From Microthrixaceae bacterium (GTDB lineage Bacteria; Actinomycetota; Acidimicrobiia; Acidimicrobiales; Microtrichaceae), in the NCBI GenBank assembly GCA_023957975.1, contig JAMLGM010000008.1:124001-188000 (forward strand): DNA of 64,000 nucleotides, read 5' to 3'. Both the position numbers and the translations under genes were made by a program. Each line of letters starts with the position of its first letter. Positions within the stretch are counted from its first letter, which is position 1. The notes beneath the pieces are model-generated. The model had not been told where the DNA came from. It did no database searches and saw nothing but the letters and a program-made list of their open reading frames with translations. Positions 8,426 to 15,869 of this stretch are shown here, one piece after another.

Positions 8426-8799
8426 CCGATCTGGTCCAGCTGTCGCAGCAGGTCCGGCCCAAGCTGATCCCTCAGCGCTGCACCCGGCTCACCTCGCCGA
8501 GGCAGATTCTCCAAGAACGAAACCGAGATCAGCTCGCGTTCATGTTCGCCGCCCTGCGCGAAGCACGCTTCGAAGAACACCAGTACAGCCCCTACCTCCG
8601 AATCGGCTGGCGACTCGATGTGCCCAAGAACCCACCGAGTCACGTCACCAAGGAAGACGTGCGGGAGCAACCCGTCGTAGTCATCGAGGTGCTCCTGCAG
8701 GAGCGGCAAGAGAACGGGGAAGCGGTGGACGAGTGCACCGACGAACGCCACCTCCGCCGACCGCAGCAAGCCGTCGGCCTGGGTGACGCCTGTCAGCAT
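8422..8799 (-). CDS. DUF7674-like protein, probable immunity protein
   Basis: A 125-residue acidic, helical, cytoplasmic protein with PLLQEHLDDYDGLLPHVFLGDVTRW, EACFAQGGEHERELISVSFLENLP and GEPGAALRDQLGPDLLRQL. This pattern recalls small DUF7674-type proteins found next to polymorphic toxins; that recall is from memory. The stop overlaps the start of the secreted toxin-like gene by four bases (8422-8425). The ATG lies inside one arm of a 16-bp inverted repeat and next to the transposase end, so the upstream region may have been altered by the insertion. Confidence 0.6.
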   Translation of the reverse strand: MLTGVTQADGLLRSAEVAFVGALVHRFPVLLPLLQEHLDDYDGLLPHVFLGDVTRWVLGHIESPADSEVGAVLVFFEACFAQGGEHERELISVSFLENLPRRGEPGAALRDQLGPDLLRQLDQIG

Positions 8800-8839
8800 A
8801 TCCTGACGAGGGTGGCGGCGGTCGTCAGGATATGCTGAC
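8792..8839. repeat. 16-bp perfect inverted repeat with 16-base spacer
   Basis: GTCAGCATATCCTGAC (8792-8807) is repeated as its exact complement GTCAGGATATGCTGAC (8824-8839). One arm carries the start codon of the DUF7674-like gene, and the other carries the transposase stop codon. No matching sequence is seen at the far end of the transposase, so these arms are not its terminal repeats. Confidence 0.75.
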
Positions 8840-10143
8840 CGCGTTCGGCGTCATCTCCGGGGTGACGCCACCCAGCAGGTCCCAGTCCGGTCGACCCGCG
8901 TACAGCAGTACCCGAACCCGGTAGTTCCGGAACCGGCGCAGACCGAACCCGACACGCTTCACCCGTTTGATCAAGTTGTTCATCCTTTCGGTCGGACCGT
9001 TGGTCACTTTGGAGCGGTGCCACGCAACAATCTGGTCGCGCCAACGTCGCAGCGTTCCGACCAGAGCACGGACTTCGGGCGGCATGTCGGCGTCGGACAT
9101 GTCGTCGATGAAAGCCTCGACGTCGCCGGGGTCGTCGATGCGATACAGGCTGCGGACCGTCTCTTTGGCGTGCCAACACATGCGGACCTCGCCGTTGGGG
9201 TCGCCCGCCTCCAACAGGCTCAACAGCTTCGCTTCGCCCGCCTCATCAAGGCGATCGTGGGCTTTGGTCAACAAGCGGCGTGACCGGTACAACGGATCGT
9301 CTTTGCGGCCCCGGTGGCCGAGCGTTTCGTTCTGCACCCGCCGCCGACACTCATCCAGCTTGGCGTTCGCGTGCTTGTGCACGTGGAACGGGTCGGCAAC
9401 CTGGGTGACATGGCTGAGACTGTCGTTGAACGTCTTGCGGTACGGGCCCGACATATCCAACACCCCGAAACGGATCGCTTCTCGCCACGCCTCGGGGCGG
9501 GCGTCGATCCAACCGCTGACCTTGACGGCGGTCCGCCCCTCGATCACCTCGACCAGTTTCGGGTGACGCCCCGCACCGCCGACATCAACGATCGAGGTGG
9601 CCCACTGCTTGTGGTGCCGTTCCCCCAAACGGACGAACAACGTTTCGTCCAACCCCAATGCCTCAACCTCGCCGACCCGCCCGGTGTCCGCCTTCAACAA
9701 CGCCTCACCGTACGCGACGACCGCGTCGTTCACGGTGTGGCTATCACACCCCAGTTCCGCTGCCACATCGCTGACCGCTCGACCCAGACGGCCAACCTGG
9801 ACCGTCGCCCACCTCCCGGCGCGGTCAGTCAACGCGGCACAGCAATCCTGGCGTCCTGCACCGTCCACGATCTTGTCGGGCAGAGCGTCTCACGGCAGCA
9901 CCATCGTTGTTTGCGCCACACCAGTCGTGCTGGACGACCGAAACACGGCAGGTCCACCAGCACCACATCGTCGCGGTCCTTGATTGAGCCTCGCGTCCCG
10001 CAGCGACGACACCATGCCTGTTCATCGAGCCTCGACTCGACCTTCACGATGATCGGCCCGCCCGGCCGGTCATCGACACCGAGAACGTTCACCTCACCCA
10101 AACCGACCAGCAGCTCGCACATGCGCGTAGGGTTGCATTCCAC
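8825..10143 (-). pseudogene. ISL3-family transposase, frameshifted
   Basis: The product needs two frames. The N-terminal part (10143-9837, GTG start) has the zinc-binding segment CRRCGTRGSIKDRDD, the VDLPCFGRPARLVWRKQRWCC motif and ends ARIAVPR. The C-terminal part (from about 9836 to 8825) resumes with ALTDRAGRWAT and contains the DDE domain, with LDETLF, SVDVG-like VDVGGAG and VADPFHV, NGPTERMNNLIKRVKRVGFG and a terminal YAGRPDWDLL. One base is missing at the junction near 9836, so no full transposase can be made unless it frameshifts. The element probably spans to about 10190, where GGGGCTC/GAGCCCC inverted sequences flank the promoter side. No full terminal repeat pair was identified. Confidence 0.85.
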
Positions 10144-10632
10144 AGGGGCTCTCCATCATCGACGGCGTTAGAACCACCGATTCTGGTGAGCCCCTGTCCC
10201 GCGCCCGCGGACCCCAAACCCCGCTCAAATCCGAAGAGCCCGTTATCGAAAGGCGATTGTGAGGCCGAGCTACTCGTTTGAAGTAGTGGGGAGGCCGAGT
10301 ATGCAGCCGGCCGCGCAGGCCTCGAGATCACCCAGACTCACTACGATTTCGCCAGCACCCCCGACCTCGACGTGCGACGCGCAGTCGAACGCACGCGTTC
10401 TAGTGCTAGTCCACCAGATCACCGCTGCCGCCGCGAAGACGCCCGATAGCCAGATTCCCGGTCAGCGGTATCAAATGAAGGCGCACCTCGGCGTCTCCAC
10501 GCCTACCAACTCGTGCCTCAGGACCTGGAGCGGCCTGGGCGCGACTCACCCGCTCGCCGGGGGCGAACGGGTGAGTGTGAACGGGTGAGCAGTCTGGCCC
10601 AGTCGGCCTGAGCGCCTACTCGGCAGTCTGGC
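10144..10632. other. 489-base stretch without a recognisable gene
   Basis: It holds the presumed upstream end of the ISL3-type element (inverted CAGGGGCTC and GAGCCCCTG at about 10141-10195), then featureless sequence. A short degenerate repeat of GGTGAG/AACGGGTGAG and AGTCTGGCC units lies at about 10560-10632, just downstream of the MaoC gene. Open frames here show no protein-like composition. Confidence 0.5.
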
Positions 10633-11091
10633 CTACTCGTAGACGCGGATGATGACCTCGGAGACGCAACTCGGCTTCGACGAGCCCTCGGTCTCGAAGG
10701 TGTACAGGAAGGTGCACTGCGCGGCGCCTTCGCCGAGGTCCTCGACCTGGGTGACCTCGATGCCGAGGCGGAGGTTGGCGCCGACCGGAACCGGGCTCGG
10801 GAAGCGAACCTTGCCACAGCCGTAGTTGACGGCCATCTTGAAGCCGCCCATCTTCATGACCTGAGGTGCGAGCATCGGGCCGAGCGACAAGGTGAGGTAG
10901 CCGTGTGCGATCGTGCCGCCGAAGGGGCCGTCCTTGGCGCGTTCGGGATCGACGTGGATCCACTGATGGTCGCCCGTCGCCTCGGCGAACTGGTTGACGC
11001 GTTCCTGGGTGACCTCGAGGTAGTCGCTGTATCCGAGGTGCTTTCCTTCGAGGGACTTCAAGCCCTCAATGCCGGTGATCTCCGTTGTCAT
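10633..11091 (-). CDS. MaoC-like hot-dog hydratase
   Basis: A 152-residue single hot-dog-domain protein of the MaoC (R)-specific enoyl-CoA hydratase type. The signature TGDHQWIHVDPERAK...GPFGGTIAHGYLTLSL carries the catalytic Asp and His of the hydratase-2 motif. It likely acts on 2-enoyl-CoA in fatty acid oxidation or in PHA/lipid metabolism. The ATG at 11091 is the domain start; an upstream in-frame extension to 11175 has no similarity. The gene ends in a short degenerate repeat. It lies in a minus-strand run with the rhomboid-like gene but without close coupling. Confidence 0.9.
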   Translation of the reverse strand: MTTEITGIEGLKSLEGKHLGYSDYLEVTQERVNQFAEATGDHQWIHVDPERAKDGPFGGTIAHGYLTLSLGPMLAPQVMKMGGFKMAVNYGCGKVRFPSPVPVGANLRLGIEVTQVEDLGEGAAQCTFLYTFETEGSSKPSCVSEVIIRVYE

Positions 11092-11125
11092 GGCGCAGAT
11101 TCTTACGCACCCGCACCCAAGGCCG

Positions 11126-12103
11126 CTACTCGCCGCGGAGGGTCCGGCTGAGCTCGTCGAGACGAGCGCGCTCATCGACGGTGAGGCTGTCCATGCCGCC
11201 TTCGCTGATCTTGTCGAGCAGCGTGTCGAGTTCGGCTTGTGCCTCGCGGCTCAGGCGCGGCTCGGGCCTCAGCGGAATGACCTCTGCGGGGGTGGATCTG
11301 GCGAACGGTGAACCCGGCGAACGGCCCTTGCCGGTCGGCCTGCCGGTTGAGTTGCCTCTGGACGTGGACGAGCCGGCCTGCTGTTTGTTCTTGCGGGCCC
11401 GGGATCGGTTGGTTTTGGCGTACGGGTCGCCGCTGACGAACCCCGGCAGCGGCAGTTTGGGGATCTGGTGAAACTCGGTGAGATCGAAGGCCCGGGCGAT
11501 GAGCGCCGCGACGGCGAGCGAGGCGAGGAAGAAGACCAGCATCGCCCAGTCGCGTTCCGCGATGATCTGCAGGGCGTAGATCGTCTCGAACACGGCCAAC
11601 AGCACCCACAACGGGATGTTGAGCAAGGACCGGGCGAAGGGGAAACGCAGCGCGAAGATCACCAGGAGGCCGGTCGTCAGATTCGACAGGCCGAACGCCT
11701 CCGCTCCGGTGTGGAGCGACGCTCCGGAGATTCCCCAACCCACCGGGTACAGCACGCCGACGATGCCCGGAACGACGGTGAGGATCGCCAGCATCCATGC
11801 GAAGCGCTTACGGCCGACGTCGCCCTCAAGTTGGGTGCCGAGCATGAAGAAGATGAACGCCGAGAGGATGAACCAGATGTTGGGGAAGTTCGCGAACGGC
11901 CACGTCGCGATCCTCCAGACCTGACCCGATCGGACCTGATGTCCGTTGAGCGAGTAGGGGTCGAAGAACGTCGCCTGGCTGATCGCGGTGAGGAACAGTG
12001 ACAGGACCGACACGCCGAGGACCAAGATGGTGGTAGTGACGTCGACGGAGCCGACTCGAAACCAGCCGTCGTTGCCGTAGCGCTGAGGAGCGAAGCGAAA
12101 CAC
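11126..12103 (-). CDS. Rhomboid-like membrane protein with C-terminal DUF6576-type tail
   Basis: A 325-residue polytopic protein. Six hydrophobic segments span about residues 20-205, followed by a basic linker (SRARKNKQQ, Gly/Ser/Arg-rich) and a C-terminal helical motif LDTLLDKISEGGMDSLTVDERARLDELS seen in actinobacterial rhomboid-family proteins. The rhomboid serine motif GISGAS is present near S126. No histidine is visible in the last membrane segment (LVFFLASLAVAALIARAF), where the catalytic His belongs. It may be an inactive rhomboid pseudoprotease; this is inference from sequence alone. Confidence 0.75.
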   Translation of the reverse strand: MFRFAPQRYGNDGWFRVGSVDVTTTILVLGVSVLSLFLTAISQATFFDPYSLNGHQVRSGQVWRIATWPFANFPNIWFILSAFIFFMLGTQLEGDVGRKRFAWMLAILTVVPGIVGVLYPVGWGISGASLHTGAEAFGLSNLTTGLLVIFALRFPFARSLLNIPLWVLLAVFETIYALQIIAERDWAMLVFFLASLAVAALIARAFDLTEFHQIPKLPLPGFVSGDPYAKTNRSRARKNKQQAGSSTSRGNSTGRPTGKGRSPGSPFARSTPAEVIPLRPEPRLSREAQAELDTLLDKISEGGMDSLTVDERARLDELSRTLRGE

Positions 12104-12107
12104 GAGG

Positions 12108-13229
12108 TCATTCTGGCAGCGAAACGCCGCGATCTTGTGCCAGCGACACCGGTGTGGCGACCTTGGCGGTGCCGCGGCTGCGATGAACGTTGCGAAGTTG
12201 CCCGCAGGCTGCGTCGATTTCGGTGCCGCGGTTCTGGCGGATGGTGGCGTTCGCTCCGAGGGAATCGAGTCGGTCCCGGAACTCGCGGACGCGCCGCATG
12301 GGCGAGCCGACGGTGGGGTATCCGGGGGTCGGGTTGAGCGGGATGAGGTTGACGTGTGCTCGAAGCGACGTGGCGTAGGCCGCCAGTTCCCGGGCGTCGC
12401 GTTCGGTGTCGTTGACCCCGTCGATCATCGCCCACTCGAAGCTCAACCGCCGGCTTTTGACCGCCAGGTACTCGGCGCACGCCTGCGCCAACACCTCCAG
12501 CGGGTAACGCCTGTTGATGGGCACGAGTTCGTCTCGAAGCGTGTCGTTCGCGGCGTGAAGGGAAACCGCCAGGTTCACCGGTAGCGACTCGAGGGTGAGT
12601 CGTCGGATGCCGGGGACGATGCCGACGGTCGAGATCGTGAGGTGCCGGGCCGAGATGCCGACGTCGCCGTGGAGTCGCTCGACCACCGCCCACGTCACGT
12701 CATAGTTGGCAAGCGGTTCGCCCATGCCCATGAACACGATGTTGGAGATTCGCCGTGGCGTCGCCGCGTCGGCGGCGACCCGGGCGGCCCGAATAACCTG
12801 TTCCACGACCTCGCCCACGTCGAGGTGGCGTTCGAACCCCGCCTGCCCGGTTGCGCAGAACTGGCACGCCATCGCGCATCCGGCCTGGGTGGAGATGCAC
12901 ACCGTCGCCCGGTCGGGGTACAGCATCAGCACGGTTTCGACCGTCGCTCCGTCGTGGAGGCGCCACAGGAACTTGGTGGTGTCGCCGTTCTCGCTGACCG
13001 ACTCGGTGACGAGTTCGAGGCTGTCGCGGAGGCGCTCGGACAGGGTCGAGCGCAGCGCCTTGGGCAGGGTGGTCAACTCGTCGACGGAACGGAACTGTTC
13101 GTAGAACCCCTTCCAGACCTGATCCACCCGGTAGGCCGGCTGCCCCTCGAGGAGGGCCGCCAGGTCGTCGCGGCTCACCTGGAAGCGGCCGGGGAGCGTG
13201 GTGCCGGGGAGCGTGGTGGGTGCGGTCAT
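12108..13229 (-). CDS. rlmN: RlmN, dual-specificity 23S rRNA/tRNA m2A methyltransferase
   Basis: A 373-residue radical-SAM enzyme that methylates C2 of A2503 in 23S rRNA and A37 in some tRNAs. The radical-SAM cluster motif CAMACQFCATG binds the 4Fe-4S cluster. GMGEPLANYD, the SVDVG-equivalent STVGIVPGIRRL, LAVSLHAAND and the C-terminal cysteine in EIDAACGQL (the methyl-accepting Cys) are all present. The ATG at 13229 is chosen because it overlaps the mshD stop (ATGA, 13226-13229). The frame is open much further upstream, through antisense of mshD, which is not coding. Confidence 0.95.
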   Translation of the reverse strand: MTAPTTLPGTTLPGRFQVSRDDLAALLEGQPAYRVDQVWKGFYEQFRSVDELTTLPKALRSTLSERLRDSLELVTESVSENGDTTKFLWRLHDGATVETVLMLYPDRATVCISTQAGCAMACQFCATGQAGFERHLDVGEVVEQVIRAARVAADAATPRRISNIVFMGMGEPLANYDVTWAVVERLHGDVGISARHLTISTVGIVPGIRRLTLESLPVNLAVSLHAANDTLRDELVPINRRYPLEVLAQACAEYLAVKSRRLSFEWAMIDGVNDTERDARELAAYATSLRAHVNLIPLNPTPGYPTVGSPMRRVREFRDRLDSLGANATIRQNRGTEIDAACGQLRNVHRSRGTAKVATPVSLAQDRGVSLPE

Positions 13230-13933
13230 AAGAGATTCGGCGAAGCGGCTGGTTCGAACGCTACTCGTGTCGCTACGACCTCGAATCCGATCTGTTCGTA
13301 CGTGCGCAGCGCGGCGGTGTTGTCGGCTTCGACATAGAGCATCGCTGCGGTCAGGTGCCGCTGGCGGGCCATCCAGTCGAGCCCGTCGAGGGTGAGGGCC
13401 CGCCCGAGGCCGCGCCCGGCGAACTCGGGGGCGACGGCGATCACGAAGATCTCGCCCAGCGGCGGCGATTCCTGGGAATGGATCTTCGTCCAACAGAACC
13501 CGGCCATGGTTTCGTCGAGGTCGAGGATCCGGAACCCCTCTGGGTCGAACCACGGTTCGGCGATGGTGGTCTCGAGATCGGCGGTGGTTTTGTTCCCCTG
13601 ATCCGGGTGCCAGGCGAACGCGGCGTTGTTCACCCGGAGCCACGCTTCGTGGTCGCGTTCGAACTCGAAGGGACGCGTGGCGATCGGACGAGTTGGGGCG
13701 GGGTCGGCGACCGGTAGAGCGACGCTCATCTGCAGGAGGGTGCGGGTGTGGCGAAGGTCGAGTTCGGCCGCCGCGGTGAGCACCGAATCGAGGTCTGCGG
13801 GCGGGCACATGACCCACGCGCGCTCGTGGCCTTCGTGGTGGTCGACCTCCCCGCCGAAGCGCTCGGCGAGGGCTCGAATCGCGCTGGGATCCGGCTCCTG
13901 CGGGGGGCGGTCAAATGGGGGCGATTTGGTCAT
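13226..13933 (-). CDS. mshD: MshD-like mycothiol acetyltransferase
   Basis: A 235-residue GNAT-fold protein resembling mycothiol synthase, which acetylates Cys-GlcN-Ins in the last step of mycothiol synthesis. Diagnostic stretches are WLRVNNAAFAWHPDQG, WFDPEGFRILD, AGFCWTKIH, IFVIAVAPEFAGRGLGRALT (acetyl-CoA loop) and YVEADNTAALRTYEQIGF. It is shorter than classical MshD (about 300 residues) because the N-terminal GNAT half is reduced. It is translationally coupled to rlmN. A CRP-type palindrome lies about 100 bases upstream of the ATG and could regulate it. Confidence 0.85.
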   Translation of the reverse strand: MTKSPPFDRPPQEPDPSAIRALAERFGGEVDHHEGHERAWVMCPPADLDSVLTAAAELDLRHTRTLLQMSVALPVADPAPTRPIATRPFEFERDHEAWLRVNNAAFAWHPDQGNKTTADLETTIAEPWFDPEGFRILDLDETMAGFCWTKIHSQESPPLGEIFVIAVAPEFAGRGLGRALTLDGLDWMARQRHLTAAMLYVEADNTAALRTYEQIGFEVVATRVAFEPAASPNLL

Positions 13934-14028
13934 GGTGTCAGCGTACGCGGAGAAAATGTGTCGGCAGTGTGCAGTGACAAAACCCCAGAATTCCGGGGGT
14001 CTGGCGTAAGGCGTTTTTCTTAGGTTTC

Positions 14029-14058
14029 ATTCCTATGTGACAAACGTCACATAGGAAT
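14029..14058. promoter_or_regulatory. CRP/FNR-type palindromic operator candidate
   Basis: A perfect 13-base inverted repeat with arms ATTCCTATGTGAC and GTCACATAGGAAT and a 4-base spacer. Its core is TGTGA-N6-TCACA, the consensus for CRP-family (GlxR-like) regulators. It sits between mshD (minus, start 13933) and an orphan hairpin/terminator unit (plus, ending about 14204), so either could be its target. Confidence 0.7.
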
Positions 14059-14067
14059 AATTGCCGC

Positions 14068-14205
14068 TTGACTCGACAAGTTTCGGGGTTGGCAGTACGG
14101 TTTTAACCGCTCCGGATGTCCGCCATCCGGAGAAGGCGATAATGGGATCCCGCCACCCGTTTCGCCCGACCGGCGCCCCATCAGGAGGCGCCGGTCGCAT
14201 TTTTG
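14068..14205 (+). ncRNA. Candidate small RNA (hairpins plus terminator, no gene)
   Basis: Directly after the CRP-type site there is a TTGACT (14068), then a compact hairpin CCGGATG-TCCGC-CATCCGG at about 14111-14129. A strong intrinsic terminator ends at 14204. No open reading frame begins in this interval, and the downstream gene is on the other strand, so the terminator does not end a known gene. A clear -10 was not found, so the 5' end is uncertain. A small regulatory RNA is the simplest reading. Confidence 0.4.
14168..14204 (+). terminator. Rho-independent terminator
   Basis: Perfect 10-base stem GACCGGCGCC/GGCGCCGGTC with a 9-base loop, followed by GCA and five T residues. It points rightward, away from any plus-strand gene to its left. 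It lies 53 bases from the 3' end of the small minus-strand gene at 14257. Confidence 0.85.
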
Positions 14206-14256
14206 CTCGAAGGTGATTTTGCCTGCCGCAATCGACCAGATGTGACGGCCGGTGGG

Positions 14257-14457
14257 CTAGAGGCCGCGGCGACGCAGTTCCTTCACCAGCCGGTCGAGGC
14301 GTCGGTTCGCGCTGCGCAACGACCGCTCGACGTCCATGAGTGCGATGCTCACGTCCTCATCCGCAGTACCGGTGAACTCGTCGACCGCCCCGCCGACGCG
14401 GGCCATCAATTGTTCGAGGGTGGAAGCGACAGATGCCAGGTCGGCCGAGGAACTCAT
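14257..14457 (-). CDS. Small helical protein, unknown function
   Basis: A 66-residue, mostly helical, cytoplasmic protein: acidic N-terminal half (SADLASVASTLEQLMARVGG), VDEFTGTADED, and a basic C-terminal helix RSANRRLDRLVKELRRRGL. No family is recognised. The ATG at 14457 is preferred; an upstream in-frame start (14508) would add 17 residues of weak character. It is transcribed divergently from hisD, 68 bases away. Confidence 0.55.
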   Translation of the reverse strand: MSSSADLASVASTLEQLMARVGGAVDEFTGTADEDVSIALMDVERSLRSANRRLDRLVKELRRRGL

Positions 14458-14525
14458 GGCGACGTGTCTAGCAGCGAGCCAAACCCATTCGAGGGGGGTC
14501 GCGCTCAACCGGTAGCGTTGGAGCC

Positions 14526-15869
14526 GTGTTGAATCGCCTCGACCTGCGTCACGTCGACCGAGACGTGATCGCCCACCTTCCCCGTCCAGAGGTGGCCGGT
14601 GACGAACCCGTAGCCGCCGTTCGCTCGATCCTCGCCGCCGTACGGGAGCAGGGCGATGAGGCGCTGCTGCGATTCACCAGGGAGTTCGACGGCATCGAGA
14701 TGGAGTCGGTGCGGGTGAGCGCCGAACAGCTGACCGCCGCATTTGAGCGCACTCCGGCGGAGGTACGCGAGGCGCTCGCCGTGGCGGCCGGGCGCATCGA
14801 GGCCTTCCACCGCACCCAGGTCCACGGCGAGACGACCTATGGCGACGGCGGATACATCCGGTCGTTCAACGTCGCGGTCGACCGGGCCGGCTGCTATGTC
14901 CCCGGAGGCCGGGCGGCCTACCCCTCCACGGTGCTGATGACGGCGATTCCGGCCAAGGTCGCGGGAGTGGGTTCGGTCGTCGTGTGCGTTCCACCCGATC
15001 GCACCACTGGTGCGGTCACCGACGTGACCCTCGCGGCGTGTCTCGTGGCCGGGGTCGACGAGGTCTATGCGGTCGGCGGGGCACAGGCGATCGCCGCGAT
15101 GGCCTACGGAACCGACACGATCGCGGCGGTCGACGTGATCTGCGGGCCGGGAAACAAGTACGTCGCCATCGCCAAGCGCGAGGTTGCCGGCGTGACCGGA
15201 ATCGCATCGGCCTTCGCCGGTCCCTCCGAAATCGTCGTCGTCGCCGACTCGTCCGCTCCGGCGGCCTTCGCCGCGGTCGACGTCGTCGTCCAGGCAGAAC
15301 ACGGCCCCGACGGGCTCGCCTGGCTGGTGACCTGGGACGAGGCGGTGGCCGATGCCGTCAGCGCCGAGGTGGAACGCATCACCGAGGCGTCGCCGCGGCG
15401 CGACGAGATCGTGTCAACCCTCGCCACGGCCGGCTACGCGGTGCTGTGCCGAGACGCCGAACAGGCGATGGAGGTCGCCAATGCCATCGCACCGGAACAC
15501 CTGCAGATCATGACCGCCGATCCCGAGGCGCTCGTGGGCCTGGTGCGCAACGCCGGGGCCATTTTCTGTGGTCCCTGGTCGCCCGCGTCGATGGGTGACT
15601 ACGTCGCCGGGCCGAGCCATGTGCTGCCCACCGACGGAACCGCCCGGTTCAGCTCGGCGCTCACCGTGGCCGACTTCCAAAAGCACCACCACGTCATCAC
15701 CTTCACCGCCGAGCAATCGGCGGCGTTGGCTCCGGTGGTCGACGTGCTCGCCTCCGCGGAGGGGCTCGACGCCCACGCGCTGAGCGCTCGGATGCGCCTG
15801 GAAGCGGCCGCCGCGGTGAACCCGAACGCGACGCACCCGAACGCGGCGCAAGCGGGGGAGCGGCCATGA
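14526..15869 (+). CDS. hisD: Histidinol dehydrogenase
   Basis: A 447-residue zinc enzyme that oxidises L-histidinol to L-histidine in two NAD-dependent steps. Family motifs are intact: CYVPGGRAAYPSTVLMTAIPA, VCGPGNKYV-like VICGPGNKYVAIAKRE, FAGPSEIVVVAD, QAEHGPDG (zinc and catalytic His/Glu region), APEHLQIM, AGAIFCGPWSPASMGDYVAGPSHVLPT. The start is GTG 14526. The last 20 residues include repeated NPNAT/HPNA units and are not conserved. The stop overlaps the hisC start (ATGA, 15866-15869). It opens the his supercluster. Confidence 0.97.
   Translation: MLNRLDLRHVDRDVIAHLPRPEVAGDEPVAAVRSILAAVREQGDEALLRFTREFDGIEMESVRVSAEQLTAAFERTPAEVREALAVAAGRIEAFHRTQVHGETTYGDGGYIRSFNVAVDRAGCYVPGGRAAYPSTVLMTAIPAKVAGVGSVVVCVPPDRTTGAVTDVTLAACLVAGVDEVYAVGGAQAIAAMAYGTDTIAAVDVICGPGNKYVAIAKREVAGVTGIASAFAGPSEIVVVADSSAPAAFAAVDVVVQAEHGPDGLAWLVTWDEAVADAVSAEVERITEASPRRDEIVSTLATAGYAVLCRDAEQAMEVANAIAPEHLQIMTADPEALVGLVRNAGAIFCGPWSPASMGDYVAGPSHVLPTDGTARFSSALTVADFQKHHHVITFTAEQSAALAPVVDVLASAEGLDAHALSARMRLEAAAAVNPNATHPNAAQAGERP

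Noticed and set aside
8792-8839. Terminal inverted repeats of the ISL3 element
   Set aside because: Both arms lie at one end of the transposase; no copy is found near 10144-10200.
10259-10588. A 109-codon plus-strand frame
   Set aside because: Low-complexity composition, no ribosome site, no similarity, and it crosses a short repeat.
12108-13817. RlmN extended to a 569-residue protein
   Set aside because: The extra N-terminus is antisense of mshD with no conservation; the coupled ATG at 13229 fits the family.
14505-15302. Minus-strand protein opposite hisD
   Set aside because: Asp/Arg/Gly-biased antisense shadow; hisD is complete and conserved.
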